64,000 bases of DNA from Nannobrachium achirus (GCA_963921795.1 OY997640.1:48647381-48711380); one strand, 5' to 3'; counted from the stretch's first letter, positions 51,425-63,771 are shown. Numbers and translations: made by a program. The notes: generated by a model not told the origin, from the sequence alone.

Positions 51425-51481
51425 TAGCCCTAGTCCAAATGGTTCCCGCTTGGCCATGGACAGCCAGAACACTAACCTCAG
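51425..51481 (+). CDS. smurf2: smurf2 probable cassette exon 11 (post-WW3 insert)
   Basis: An in-frame 57-nt exon candidate: AA from exon 10 plus T gives Asn, followed by SPSPNGSRLAMDSQNTNL and AG of the next codon. It enters and leaves in phase 2, so it can be skipped cleanly. The acceptor is a tandem TAG TAG: using the second AG gives a 54-nt form without the first Ser (N-PSPNGSR). A very strong pyrimidine tract precedes it and CAG/GTAACC follows. Human SMURF2 has NRQNQLKDQ at this point, so the segment is an insert relative to the human protein I know. Assignment rests on splice sites, frame and position. Confidence 0.72.
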
Positions 51482-51487
51482 GTAACC

Positions 51488-51489
<2 letters not shown>

Positions 51490-51541
<52 letters not shown>
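51490..51541. repeat. (CA)n microsatellite next to cassette exon
   Basis: Begins 8 bp after the donor of the 51425-51481 exon. Confidence 0.96.
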
Positions 51542-51833
51542 CACACGCTCTCTTTCTCTTTCACACAAGTGTGCACACTTGCACGCACACACGCAACAGC
51601 ACATCGGATTCGGGATATTTTAGCGGTTGTCAAACTCTGACACACTCGACCCAGCTGTCCGCACAAAGCAGTTTCAGCAACCAATCACTCAAGGCTTCAC
51701 ACAAGCACTCTGCTATGCAATGCTGCAGCGCGGAAATGCTGACGGTGTCCTGTCCCACGGGGCAATGTCCATCTGTGGTTGTGTACTGTACGCGCATGTA
51801 TGTACACTACATGCTTACCTTTCTTCAGGGGTG

Positions 51834-51949
51834 ACTTTCATGTGGATGGTGTTGAAGCTACATCTCTCTCTCTCGTTCTCACACACGTACACTTTCATGT
51901 GGATGGTGTTGAAGCTACATCTCTCTCTCTCGTTCTCACACACGTACAC
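51834..51949. repeat. 57-bp tandem duplication
   Basis: The unit containing TTTCATGTGGATGGTGTTGA and CTCGTTCTCACACACGTACA occurs twice head to tail with no difference seen. Confidence 0.9.
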
Positions 51950-52100
51950 ACAGACTGTTGGAGTGGTGAGCTGTCCATCTCATAGTGTGTTTGTATTTGC
52001 TGTCAGCAAGTTGTCTCAGCTGAAGGTTCTCTTTATGGCCAGGTAAATTGTGAATTATACTTAGTTTTGTGTGCATATTGTGCACTGAAAATACTACACT

Positions 52101-52137
52101 GAATATACAAGCTCACACTGTGAGCTTGTATATCAGC
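52101..52137. repeat. dispersed hairpin, minimal free copy
   Basis: ATATACAAGCTCAC-ACT-GTGAGCTTGTATAT: perfect 14-bp arms with a 3-nt loop. Both arms share the TATAC/GTATA variant. Confidence 0.9.
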
Positions 52138-53340
52138 AATTTCCGCTGCACGACACCTGCACGCAAATCAAGCAGCTCGGCCCGGTGAAGCCTCCTCACT
52201 TTACTTGACTGTAATACCAAACGGGTGTTAGCTTAGCATTGGTATTCGACATCACACCATTAGCCATACAAAACACGTCTGGTGTGGTTTTCAGAGACAT
52301 CCCAACTGCAAGTTAGCGTGACTTAGTGGGGAGAGCACATTTTACACATTATACTGTTGACATATACTGTTGATTAATTAGTAACTGGAGGCAGCCATTA
52401 GTTGACATAAATATTATCACTACCCATTACAAGTCCAAATAGTTGTGTAATTCAAGTAAAGACACTTAAATTAAGCTGTTGTTGGCGTATTACATAAGTG
52501 TTTTGCTGGAGCTATAATGTGAGGCTGAATCGGTGTTCATTGCATTGTATCTTCGCATTAAGGCAATTTTGGAAAGAGCAAAAACGGAGGCACCAGCAGA
52601 GAGAGAGAGGGGGATTTAATTTCACGCTGAAAGAATGTGGAGATCTCCCCCTTCTTTTCTAATACAGATTCTTGGTCAGAAACTCTTGCAATAACAGCGG
52701 CTGGCACGATACGCGTGTTTGGGAAATCAACATCTGGTCATCTGGTCAAAATAGTATCCATATGTGTCAGAACAGCCTCTGCTTATGAGTTAAAGCTCTG
52801 CAATGTTATCCAGTCAATTAGCATCGTTTGGTGCTTGTCTTGACTCCTTATTAGGAGAGCGCAGAAGGACTCCAGCCTTCAAATGGTAAGAAGTATCACA
52901 ATTCAAATTTCGTATTATTTCTCATTTTAGTCAGGGTTTAATATAGAAACCGATTTAACCCCTTAAAGGAGCATATCACCCATCTTTATCTTCACATAAT
53001 TGGTCCACACTGATGCTCATTATAAGCTGGCATAATTTCCTTCTACTCGCTCTGCAAATCATTGGAGTACTATGGACACTTTAGGAATCTGCCTACCAAT
53101 GACCTCATCGATGAAGATTCCAATCAAATTGAAACAACAGCCTTTCTCTTCCCGGAAAGCTTGTATGCTTCTTGCATTATACAACATTAAAATAAAGGTT
53201 TGAGATCTTCTTTGAAATGACCAAACCCGCCTACCAATGATATCACTGATAGGCAGGTTTCTGAACTATCCACAGCCAACCTCAGAGAGACAGAGTGAGT
53301 GACTGAGTGTCGTCTTATAATGAGAAATGGAATGCCTGAA

Positions 53341-53720
53341 CACATTATTACACAATATTTTATGCTTTAAATATAAAAAAAATAGCAGATATACAAGCTC
53401 ACAGCGCGGCACCGAGTGCCGCGCTGCAAGCTTGTAGATCTGCTATTTTTGAAAAATCTTGAAAATTTGTGCAAATCTTTGAATATTTTGACCCGATTCT
53501 AAGTGTCTTCTAAATCCTTCTATCTGTCAGTGGTTCTCAAAATGTTTCATGCCAAGGACCCCCAAAACTACATGTATTTGGCCAAAAAATATGTTGTTCC
53601 AGGGACCCCCCCCCCCATCTCAAAATATTGTATCAGGGACCCCCCAGAAGCAAATATTTGACTTGAGTTACAAATGTTCACTTTCAAAAAGATATATTCA
53701 AAGACTTTAGGTGAAGGCCT
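53341..53720 (+). mobile_element. composite MITE copy C (partial)
   Basis: Has the left hairpin (53376-53450), then CAGTGGTTCTCAAAATGTTT and GGACCCCC blocks; the right hairpin is absent. Confidence 0.75.
53376..53450. repeat. dispersed hairpin, long-stem form
   Basis: AAATAGCAGATATACAAGCT, loop GCGCGGCACCGAGTGCCGCG, right arm AAGCTTGTAGATCTGCTATT. Confidence 0.92.
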
Positions 53721-53792
53721 TAGGTGAATGTATGTTCTCTAATGATAATCTAAATCTGCAGAGTAACTAGAAACTAAAGCTGTCAGATAATT

Positions 53793-53942
53793 GTAGTGGT
53801 GTAAAAAGTACAATATGTATAAAGTATTGAAAAATGGAAATACTCAAGAAAATGAAAGCACCTTAAGTACTGTAGAAGTAGTCGTCGTCGTTGTCGTCGT
53901 CGTAGTATTCGTAGTAAATGTACTTAGTTACTTTCCACCACT
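53793..53942 (+). mobile_element. GTGGTGTAAAAAGTAC repeat (hAT-like)
   Basis: TAGTGGTGTAAAAAGTACAA at left and GTACTTAGTTACTTTCCACC then ACTG at right. A GTC trinucleotide run lies inside. Confidence 0.55.
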
Positions 53943-54473
53943 GGTGCCAACTGATTGACATTCACATGAGTTTCATGCATTGTAGGAAATGACAGTCTTA
54001 GCATTTTAATTTGTGTTCCCTTTGCAATTGGCAACATCAAGAAAGTAGTGTCATTAGAAAAATGTACCATTTTATGTCACGCAGGCAACACAGGTCTCAC
54101 AGGCCGACCTGGCCTCAAACTGAAGACGTTGCAATTATATGGTTGGATGGTGCTCCAGCAGTGTAGGCTACAGTAATTATGGAAGCACTCCAAAACCTAA
54201 TGGTTCTTGACCAAATTGGGCAAACGATATTTACCGATGATGAATGCCTATGCATTTTGGTAAAAAAAATCTGATGGAAATCCACCTCAAATAAGTAGGG
54301 CAAGTCAGATTTTTTTTTTTTTTTTTGTAATAACAAGAGTGTACAGTATGTGGGCACTACATTACGTATCTCTATCAGTTACAGTCGCCTTGGTGTCTCC
54401 ACAGGGCTTCAGAAAACCTAGCTGTGCTGTAGTTCATCTTATCCTCTCCTCTCTGCTTCTCCTTATTTCCCCC

Positions 54474-54625
54474 CTCCTGTCCTCTGCACACATCCCCTGG
54501 TCTCTCTCTCTACCTCCTGTCCTCTGCACACATCCCCTGGTCTCTCTCTACCTCCTGTCCTCTCCACACATCCCCTGGTCTCTCTCTCTACCTCCTGTCC
54601 TCTCCACACATCCCCTGGTCTCTCT
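54474..54625. repeat. 40-bp minisatellite
   Basis: Four units of CCTCCTGTCCTCTSCACACA followed by TCCCCTGGTCTCTCTCTCTA. Confidence 0.9.
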
Positions 54626-54747
54626 CGCTCTGCTCCAAAGAACTGTTAAAGTTATCAGCCTTGCGGCTGGCTCCGTGTCAGGACATCTGTCTTTTATCAA
54701 CCCCAGGATTTCGGACTATTTCACCCAACACGCACATAGGCCCACCA

Positions 54748-54866
<119 letters not shown>

Positions 54867-55886
54867 GTACACAGAGACATACATGGCCCACAATAGTTCT
54901 GATGAATGGTTTTCTCTATGCACTGATCCTTTAGGGTTTGGAGAGCGAGAGGAGGGAAAACATGTTGTGTTGATACCAATTACCTCACTTTCAGTAACAC
55001 TTTGGGGTCTTGAACGGTTGCAGAGTGTTGTGTTGGAAAGGAAATAGGCCTATGTATGTTTTCCCTATGTCTAGAGTACCATCTTGTAATGAAGGAGTAA
55101 AGATTCATACATACATACAATGCCTATTGCATATACATACATACAATGCCTAATGCATACAGTACAATACATAGGCCTACATATTCTTGTGCAGGGCTTC
55201 TCTTAATTATTGTGAGAAGAAGTTGTAAAGGAAAGTATCCATACCTGATTGTAGTAATAAACCCAAAATGCTAATTTAATCCTAAGAGTGCAAAATGTGA
55301 CCTTTTTACAGGTACATTTTTACACAGGTCCGTATTGTAGTGAATGTTGTTCAGAAATGCATGTTGTGTCTTAGTTGAGCCCTCTCCCTTGTTTTCAAAC
55401 TAATCGTGTCTGCAGGGAAATGCATCTAAAGGTAGGCATTGCATGTGCTACAGAGGCAGGCAGCAGATGCACGCAAAAATCAGGCATCAATAGTGTAACA
55501 TGGAGTGGTTGCATCGAGGTAGGCAAGAAAGAGGAGATGGGTTGACACTCGACAACGAGTCAAACAAACGCAACAGCTTCAGGGGCCAGGGGGGACCTGA
55601 CTCGCTTTCATTAAAAGCTGTCAAAGTGTCAAAACATTCATGTTTTATACAAGTTAAGCCGTCAAACTTGAGTGTGAGAAGAGATGGTTGGATCCTGTGT
55701 CTCCAGAATGGTTGGTTGACAGTGTTTTGGGTTACATGTGAAGAGTACTACCTGCCCTTTTGCCAACACGGTCTCCTGTCCCTCAGCACAGCAAAGTGCC
55801 TTTAACCCATTTAAGGCCTGAGGCCGATTCTACTAATGCCTTCTAAATCAGTAGCTCTCAAACACTTTCAAGATTTTTCGAATGTT

Positions 55887-55940
55887 CAAAAATAGCAGAT
55901 GTGCGAGGACGCTGTGAGCTTGTATAGCTGCTATTTTTTG
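55887..55940. repeat. dispersed hairpin, diverged copy
   Basis: CAAAAATAGCAGATGTGCGA and TGAGCTTGTATAGCTGCTAT. It follows a TTTAACCCATTTAAGG end (55801-55816), so it may be a remnant of the composite MITE. Confidence 0.7.
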
Positions 55941-56468
55941 ATAGCCAACGTATAAAATCTAAAATGACACAGATTCTTTACCGGTTTCAATGTGTTAATT
56001 TAGTACTTAGGCTTATGTCTAACTTGAAATTAATACATTTCACTTTCATATCATTTGGTGATACATTTTTACTCTCAGATATAATTTATACAGAATTTTT
56101 CTTTAAAAAAAAGTCTTAAGCTTCTTGGAATATATTCCGATTTCGAATTTTACCGCCAACAACCTTTCTTTTTTTGTTTGTTGCATTACGACTCAGGACA
56201 TATAATTCATGTCTGCACAACTGTAGTAAATATTATTTAAAAATTCAGTCATTCTAGAAAATACCCACGTCTAGCTTATCTTCACTTTATAAAACTGCAC
56301 ATTTCAAGACAGAAATGTAGAAAGGCTTGAAATGGCTCATGTCAGGAGTTCAGGCCGGTCCAGATTAACCGGTTGTGGTACAGACCATAAAATACTGAAT
56401 ATTTCAAATGTTGCACAGAGCCACACCCGGCCTACACCATAAGACCTTAACCCTTTGACCCGATAGAG

Positions 56469-57385
56469 CAGTGGTTCTCATCCTTTTCAGGCCGTGACCC
56501 CCAAAGTAATCATATTTTAACCCCACCCATTCTATTGTGAAAATAGCAGATCTGCCTCAAATATTTGCCAATTTGGCCAATATTTGGCAGATATTAAAAA
56601 GTCCTTAAATTGTCACTTTAGAAATGTGCAGATACCCTCTATTCACTTAAACTTTATGTTGTTTTTTTTACTGTTGAGTGGGAAAATAATGTTTCACATT
56701 AATCACTCACAGCCATTTACAATATGCTTTTGCGCCTATACTGCCAGGAATATTATTAATTTTTCAGAGTCACAGTAGATCTCCCTCATATGCATGACAT
56801 TTTGGTAGGCTGTAGTCTATATAGTGTACACTAGATGTCGCCAACGATTAAGGTCTCTGGCGATTGCTAGAAGGCCTCAAATTAGCAACCAGTCCATCCA
56901 CTTAGCATTAGCGTTAGCATGGAACGGCGCGGGACCCGTGCACGCCATACGCGCGCCTGATGGTCTTAAAAAATTATCGACTATGTGCCTTAGATGCCCA
57001 ATAGACGCACAGAGACTTCAAACCGGATCAAAATCCGACGTTTTGATCGTGAGATAGAGCGGAGTTGCTGTAATGGCTTCCAATGTAAAAAAATATGCTT
57101 GTGTACATGGGAGACGCTTGGGAGACGCTTGATTTCCGGTTTCCGGCGATGACGTCATTTCCATCGGAATATCATTGCTGAAGCTTATAGAAGCTAGAAT
57201 GGTCATTTATAGCTCAAAAAATGTCAAAAAAATACCAAAAAAATCAGAAAATGTTCAGAAAGGCGACGTTTGGCAATCTGGCTGCCTCAGCCCTCCCCAA
57301 AATGGCGATTTTTGGCGATTTGGCTGTGAATCAGTTAAGCTAATCAAATAATTTGGGGTCCAGACCCACAGGTTCAGAACCACTG
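56469..57385 (+). mobile_element. hAT-like element, 917 bp
   Basis: Starts CAGTGGTTCTCATCCTTTTC, ends GTTCAGAACCACTG. Flanks CGATAGAG (56461-56468) and TGATAGAG (57386-57393) agree at 7 of 8. Half hairpin AAAATAGCAGATCTGC at 56537. No transposase. Confidence 0.88.
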
Positions 57386-57708
57386 TGATAGAGGGACGAC
57401 TGACCCCAACACCCCCACCCCTCCCCTTAGTCACACTAGGGTTCATATACTCCCCCTTACACTAACTATAACCCTTATGCACACATACACACCCACATGC
57501 TCCCCAGCTGGTCTTAATGTTGCTGAGCGTATAAGCTGCTTTAAGGCAGCCGCTCATCTCTGTTGACAGCTTTACATTTGGCTTTCCAATACTATTCATG
57601 AAATTCGTAAATGCAAATAGTTTATTAAAGAACCGTCTATTTCACTGCCTCTGTTTCATTACAGGATGAAGCAGAGACTAGTGATGGACTAGATTGCATC
57701 CTGCAACA

Positions 57709-58256
57709 TTTAACCCATTTAGAACGGGTACACATTATAGTGTATCATTATTTTATGCTTTAACTATTGAAAAATAGAACTCGGTGCCGCGCTGCGAGCT
57801 TGTAGATCTGCTATTTTTGAAAAATCGTGAAAATTAGAATTTTGACCCGATTCTATAAGTGTCTTTTGAATCCTAAGGTTTTTTGAAAAACCCATGTTTC
57901 TATATGTCAGCAATCTGGCCAGCCATCATCAAAGAAAAGGTCCTTTTCGCTTAACTGGAGCTCAGTTAGTCTGTTCTTGAGAGACCACTATGTCAGTGGT
58001 TCTCAAACGTTTTCATGTCAAGGACCCCCAAACTGATATTTATTTGACCACGGACCCCCCATCTCAAAATATCTAGTTCCAGGGACCACCCGGAAGCAAA
58101 ATTTGATTTACAAACGTTCGCTTTGAAAACACATATATTCAAAGATTTGCACACATTTTCGTGACTTTTTCCAAAAATAGCAGATCTACAAGCTCACAGC
58201 GCGGCACCGAAATATCTGCTATTTTTCACTGGTTAAAGCATTCCATAATTCTAGGC
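57709..58256 (+). mobile_element. composite MITE copy B
   Basis: Left end TTTAACCCATTTAGAACGGG. Both hairpins are present but damaged (57769-57819 lost most of its left arm; 58172-58228 lost part of its right arm). Central CAGTGGTTCTCAAACGTTTT as in copy A. The right TIR is missing. Confidence 0.8.
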
Positions 58257-58425
58257 TTGTCATTGTGTTTTTGCCCGAGTGAATCCATTTTGGGTTCAAG
58301 CGTGGCTGAGCCAGTGGACCTCAGGCGAGGGAGAGCTCTTGGGTCGTCAGACAGACAGACAGACAGACAGACAGACACAACCACATGACTGTGTGGTCTG
58401 CCACACTGTCTCTCACACACACTAT

Positions 58426-58590
58426 CAGTAGTGGGAAAAGTACTCAGATGTTTTACTTAAGTAAAAGTACCAATACTAAAATAAATAGAAGTACTTTGGA
58501 AGTCGACATTTAATTGAGTAAAATTACACAAGTATTGGCATCAAAATGTACTTAAAGTACCAAAAGTAGAAGGTACTCTTTATGTAGAAT
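58426..58590 (+). mobile_element. GTGGGAAAAGTACT repeat (hAT-like)
   Basis: CAGTAGTGGGAAAAGTACTC then TTTTACTTAAGTAAAAGTAC. Right border unclear. Confidence 0.6.
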
Positions 58591-58645
58591 GTCCCATTTC
58601 ACCAGTTGTCACATGTATAATATTTTAAAATATATAAAAATCTTT

Positions 58646-58718
58646 TGAAAATGGCAAATCTACAAGCTCACAATGTGTCGCATCGTGACACATCGTGAGC
58701 TTGTAGATTGTCTATTTT
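58646..58718. repeat. dispersed hairpin, free copy with matched arm changes
   Basis: GAAAATGGCAAATCTACAAG and CTTGTAGATTGTCTATTTTC: AATCTAC is matched by GTAGATT. The loop also folds (ATGTGTCGCATCGTGACACAT). Confidence 0.9.
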
Positions 58719-59470
58719 CCATCTCTCTCACATACACTATACACAAAACATCTTTTATGGGGTTCCTGGCACAAAATAATTCCAGAAGAGTGCACCGCGG
58801 ACAAAAGCATATTAATGTATGTGGTCCTTGATATGAAGATATTTGAGAAACACAAAACAACATTAAGAAACAGTCCCCAAATAAGCAGCTACACTTTAGA
58901 AAGAAGCCCAAAAACCCCACACAAATATTTACAAGCGACTTCACAGAAAAACAAGCCCAAAGTCACTTATAATAAGCAATCCTGGCAACACTGCCTGACA
59001 CATACCCTATGTCTGACCCGAGTGTGCTATTCCTACCGGATCTGGGGATAGGAGGGGGAGGAACTTGTGCAAGGACGCGCTGCGATTAGCCAGTAGCCAA
59101 GCGCTCTCGCCAAAACATTATTTACTATTCTGTCCCTATCGGGGCTAAACTCGAACGTCACTGGGTCGAGTTAAGCGGCCGACCTCTTTATTTCAACCCC
59201 TTGCTTCGATTTTCTTCCACGCTTGAGAAGTAAAACGATGAGAGACTCAGAGCTGCATAGCGGAGGGAGAGGTTCCGAAAGGAGCTATACACTCAGCTAG
59301 CTCCCTCACACACCCAGACATGTACTGTATGTCTTCAGCGTTACATCAGTGTTTGCTTAAGTGTATTTTTAACTTGTCATGCATCAGCAGTTATTTTCCC
59401 GACCAAGGTATATATCTTCATGACATTTCCATCAATATTTGCACTGATGTTCTAAGGGAAAGGGTTTATA

Positions 59471-59474
<4 letters not shown>

Positions 59475-59535
<61 letters not shown>
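59475..59535. repeat. (GT)n microsatellite
   Basis: About 60 bp of GT. Confidence 0.97.
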
Positions 59536-59536
<1 letters not shown>

Positions 59537-60148
59537 TTACAGTTTCCCCGCCACAGAAATGCAGTGTGGAGAAAGGTATATGTTAACAGTGCTCTTTACC
59601 TAAATATTGTCTGTATTTGTGGTGTTATGATATTAGTGATTAATGGCCTGTCTGTGCGAAGCAGTGAATGGGCAGGACCCAGGCCAGCCAGGTGAAAAAC
59701 TTTAATCCAGATAGAAAGCTAACCTACAATATTGCTTTGTATTTTTATTGAGTTAACTGTTTGGTTTTCTCAGAAATTCAACACATTGTGTATTCCACAA
59801 TTTTACAAGGCAGGTCAGAAACCGGTTCCCTCTTAAAAGTCTGGCATGTTATATTTAACACTGACACTGCCAGCTGTTTTAATTCAAACATTCAGGTGAT
59901 AACCCTTAAAATTCCCTGTTTCTGTACTTTGAGAATTCCATTCATAAATTAATCTCTTCTCCAGGGATTATTTCCGGCTGGAGAAGAGTTACCGTCGTTT
60001 TGGATTACCAATCTCAATCTTAGATTCAAGTGTCTGAACGATTACATTTTAAGAGCTGCATTTCTGGTAGCACTTATACCCTCTGGTAAAACGTAATTAT
60101 ACGTACTTGATACAGTCTCAACCTTTTCACTCTCTATCAAATGTCTTT

Positions 60149-60214
60149 GTCAAAAAATAGCCGATCTACAAGCTTGCGACACGTTGTGAGCATGTAGATC
60201 TGCTATTTTTTGGC
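60149..60214. repeat. dispersed hairpin, free copy
   Basis: TGTCAAAAAATAGCCGATCT ... AGATCTGCTATTTTTTGGCA; the stem extends to the outer TG(T/C)CA. CAAATGT lies on both sides. Confidence 0.88.
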
Positions 60215-60231
60215 AAATGTTTCCGTACCAG

Positions 60232-60327
60232 GATAATGTTTTTTGATTATCGCGATAATATCGTAAATCGCGATTTCTTTTGTCACAATAATCGTGATAT
60301 GAAGTTTTCATATCGTCCCATCCCTAC
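60232..60327 (-). mobile_element. degraded repeat end (GGGATGGGACGATATG type)
   Basis: On the minus strand GGGATGGGACGATATGAAAA followed by ATCACGATTATTGTGAC, a repeat end I have seen in vertebrate introns. Class unknown. Confidence 0.45.
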
Positions 60328-60685
60328 TCACACGGTTCCTGGTACATGCTTCACTCACGCTAAAATAACTTTGAAAACACGCGACGCATTCTGTTGAATC
60401 AGAGTAGTTTGGCCGACCTCTTGGTCATCTCCCCCCCCCCCCCCCCGCTGTGCGGGTGAAGTGTAAAGAACCCCGGAGCTGCGTGGTTTCTACTTCCAGC
60501 GGTCCGTCCTCATAAAGGGGTCTTTGATTGTATAGGCCGAGCCGGCTGAGGGCCAGAGCAGGGTGGGGAAGAGAGTTCCAGTATGGCTATATAGCAGCCT
60601 CTTTGGCACCGCTCACTGCGGCCTACCTGTACCAGCACCCTTGAGGTCATTATGCTCACAGACACACGCACACTCACTCACACAC

Positions 60686-60714
60686 GTGCACACACACACA
60701 CACACACACACACC
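60686..60714. repeat. (CA)n microsatellite
   Basis: About 28 bp of CA. Confidence 0.9.
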
Positions 60715-62610
60715 CTATCGTGACTGTGCAGGTTCAGGTGCAGGGAGCGCATTCTGGCTCACATTTGTGCTGCTTTCACTTCTTCACTCCTTTTTTTTTC
60801 ATCTCTCTTTCCCTCTACCTTGGAATAACAATAATAAAATCCTCTGGCTCCTAGATTGAATGTGAAAGTTTGTCTTTCTCCCCGATCGTCATATTTCACC
60901 CCAAGCTGTCACGGCAAAAGGAACCCTTTTTGCTGGCCTGCCAGGGCAGGTTTTCGGCTGTGCTGCGCTTGTATTTTCTATATTTACGGTTAAATATGCA
61001 GCGCTCGGTTCCCGTTTGGAAACCAGAGACTGCAAAGTATGTCGACATGTATTTTTAATTACACTGTGCCCTCGGAAGGGGGGGGGGGGGAACGACGCTC
61101 AAATTATGCTTTATTATATGGTTCTCGGGCACCCCGGCCAAGAGCAACTCATTCCATTTTGTTTTAGGGCCGCCCCCTCTCCTTCCTAAAGTGGTTTTCG
61201 GGACGGCCCGACTGCAGTCTTACCCTTTTTTTGACATGCGAATGGGGCCTCAGTGCCTGCCAATAAAATAAATAGCAGCTGACTTGATTATACAGGGATA
61301 GACGGGCGAAACACTGCACCCGTTTAGTTTGGAAATCCAAATAGAACAGGCCTTTTTTAACCCCCGGCGAACCAGAGAGAGAGCCGAGTGTGGAAACGGG
61401 TGTCTCAAATGAGTGGGCGGCGATGTTCTGCTACCTTAGAAGGCCTCTCCTTCCTTTATATCCAGACTTAACCTCTGCGTGCGCCACCTTTGTTTAGCCA
61501 ACGCTAGGCCATGCACGCTCCGCTCCCGGAGGCGGACAGTAGCGTCTTTTACAGAGGAGGCCATGCTGGCTCAGCGTCTGCTGCTGGGAAAACGAGGTCC
61601 GCTGTCCCGTCTGAATGGCGGGGGAGATGGATTATGTTTTCACGAGGCCCACCCAGGCGTGCCACCACCGACACCACAGCCAGGCCTGCTGCGGCCAGAG
61701 CTGGAGCACTGACCAGAGATCAGCTTCCCCTTTTCCCAACATTATTCTTTAGGGCTGTCTCTTGAGTTATGAAATGGTATGCGGTGGACAGTGCCAGGGT
61801 AGTTGAGAGAGTTCAAAGAGACAACGGGCCATAAAGGGATGGTTTGATCTGAAAAAAGAACAGTTAACAAGTTAAAAATGCCAACTACGTAAACCGTGTG
61901 TAGTATATACACTATATTAGATTAAAATGTAGTCTAAAATATATGTTTTCAGCATCTTACAGCGACTAAACTAAACTGATCTAAACAATCCAGAGCATGA
62001 GGCAAAGTCCTGCTCACCTCCAGATCATAATAATAATAATAATCTTCATTTATATAGCATCTTTCCAAAACAGTGTTTGAAAAGCTTTAAAAAAAAATCT
62101 AATAAATTACAATAAGACAAAGGCACTAAAAGATCATAGCAGTTTATGAGGTCTGAAATGTGGATAGAAACCAGACCTAGCTCAGCCTATAGTTAACCTC
62201 ATCACATGCATTTCAGAGATACTCTTCTTTGACATGTCTATTCACCAGCCCTTACTGTAGCATGAGGCATGATGCCACAGCCTCTGGTAGCTCCAGCCAC
62301 AGTCACCCAAAGGGAACACTCCATATCTGCCATCGTCCAGAGGCTTTAGGTGGGGCCCCCAAGATGTCCCAGAGTGCCTCTTACTGGCTTGACGAGGAAG
62401 AGCAAGAACCGTACTGATAAATGGCAGTAGAACAAATACAGTCTAAAGAAATGATGACGGGGAGAAATGAAGATGGAGGACAGGCAGAAAGAACAAACCC
62501 TCTTTCTGCCTTTGTCTGACCAGAGGTGTTTGTCTCTGTCTCCCTCCGGGCCCCAGGGGCTGATACCGCCTGCCAGCTGGTCAGACCCAGAGTGAAGTGG
62601 AGATGTGGAT

Positions 62611-63154
62611 CAGGGGCGTCAATTGGGTATGGCAGGGGTATGCAGCTGCCATACCCTGGGTCCCAGGGGGGAAATAAATGTTACTTTTAAATATAAATCC
62701 ATGATTGTCTCTTTGTCTATCTGTTCTGGTTATTATGTTGATAAATTACAGTAAAATAACTACAAATGCAAAATTGAACAACATGGTCACTTTAACAAGG
62801 TATTATAGTTATATTCTCCACACTTGTATTCTCCCCATCTTGACAAAATGGTATATTCCCAGGTTCCGCAGGTCAGCTGCACAGGTGCAATGCATTAATT
62901 AATTGTGGCACGTTTACTAACATGCCAAGTTTAGCTGCACTTGAACAACCGTTCCAGGCTGCCATATCCAGCCCAAGAAACCATAGAAACTTGGGGAAAA
63001 AACTGACAAAACAACTCGTATTTTTTCAGACATTGTGAAAATAGCCGATCTGCTATATTCACAATAGAACCGTGTTATACAAAATGCAATGCCTCTTTTC
63101 CATGAGGACTCCCATCTTTGCCATACCCTAGCTTTTGCTGAACTGACGCCACTG
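62611..63154 (+). mobile_element. hAT-like element, 544 bp
   Basis: Starts CAGGGGCGTCAATTGGGTAT, ends CTGAACTGACGCCACTG. Perfect 8-bp duplication ATGTGGAT (62603-62610, 63155-63162). It holds a collapsed hairpin (63033-63064). Confidence 0.94.
63033..63064. repeat. dispersed hairpin, collapsed form
   Basis: TTGTGAAAATAGCCGATCTG runs directly into CTATATTCACAA: the inner stem and loop are missing. Confidence 0.75.
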
Positions 63155-63342
63155 ATGTGGATCACATTGAGCCATGGCTTTGGGCCGTGTTTGGACTGCT
63201 GTGCTCTGAGAGAACACAAGGAAGAAGAGGGGCTGGGGCGGGAAACTTAAAAAAAGAAAAAAGAAAAAGTCTTATCCAAGTTTTTGGTTAAGACAATTTG
63301 CCAAACAATGCAGAAGAAATAATTGCACTACCCCAAGAATAT

Positions 63343-63392
63343 AATTTCTCTTTAAAGCAAACACACTGCTGTGTTTGCTTTAAAGAGAAATT
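63343..63392. repeat. perfect 22-bp palindrome
   Basis: AATTTCTCTTTAAAGCAAAC continuing AC (63343-63364) and its exact complement (63371-63392) around a 6-nt loop ACTGCT. Confidence 0.92.
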
Positions 63393-63701
63393 GGGGCAAC
63401 AGTGTTCAATTCATTTGTTCTATTAAATGGTGAACCATAGTAACATGTACAGTATGTTATCTTATTTATCCTCCACCCCGATTCTCCTCCCAACTCTTCT
63501 CTCTCTCTCTTCCCCCTCATCCCGCACTCCTCTATTCTTCCTCTCTCCCTTCCATATCGTTCGCTATCTCGCCATACTGCCCCTTACTTCATTTTGCCCA
63601 CTTCCTCTATCCAACCATGTGGGGCATGTTGGGCAACTTTGATGATGGAGAAGGCCACTATATTTTCACATTCACTCCAGAGGGCCACAATGCATATACA
63701 G

Positions 63702-63771
63702 TCAAAAATAGCAAAAATAGCCGATCTACAAGCTCAAAAGCTTGTAGATCTGCTATTTTTGCTATTTTTGA
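63702..63771. repeat. dispersed hairpin, 33-bp stem
   Basis: TCAAAAATAGCAAAAATAGC then CGATCTACAAGCT (63702-63734), loop CAAA, right arm 63739-63771. One mismatch in 33 bp. Confidence 0.94.

Noticed and set aside
50938-51834. 298-codon open frame in intron 10/11
   Set aside because: It runs through pyrimidine-rich and CA sequence and overlaps the cassette exon in the wrong frame; the composition is Leu/Ser/Phe from CT-rich DNA.
52000-52046. SQLKVLFMAR near a GTAAAT donor, resembling QLK of SMURF2
   Set aside because: Only three residues agree and no acceptor in the right phase was seen.
52847-52882. Possible short exon after TTATTAG with donor ATG/GTAAGA
   Set aside because: Its translation does not match the SMURF2 segment after WW3 and the phase change would not fit the known reading frame.
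60400-61770. GC-rich stretch as alternative smurf2 promoter or a separate gene
   Set aside because: Open frames are short, no splice-consistent exons or homologous proteins were recognised; left as unexplained intron.
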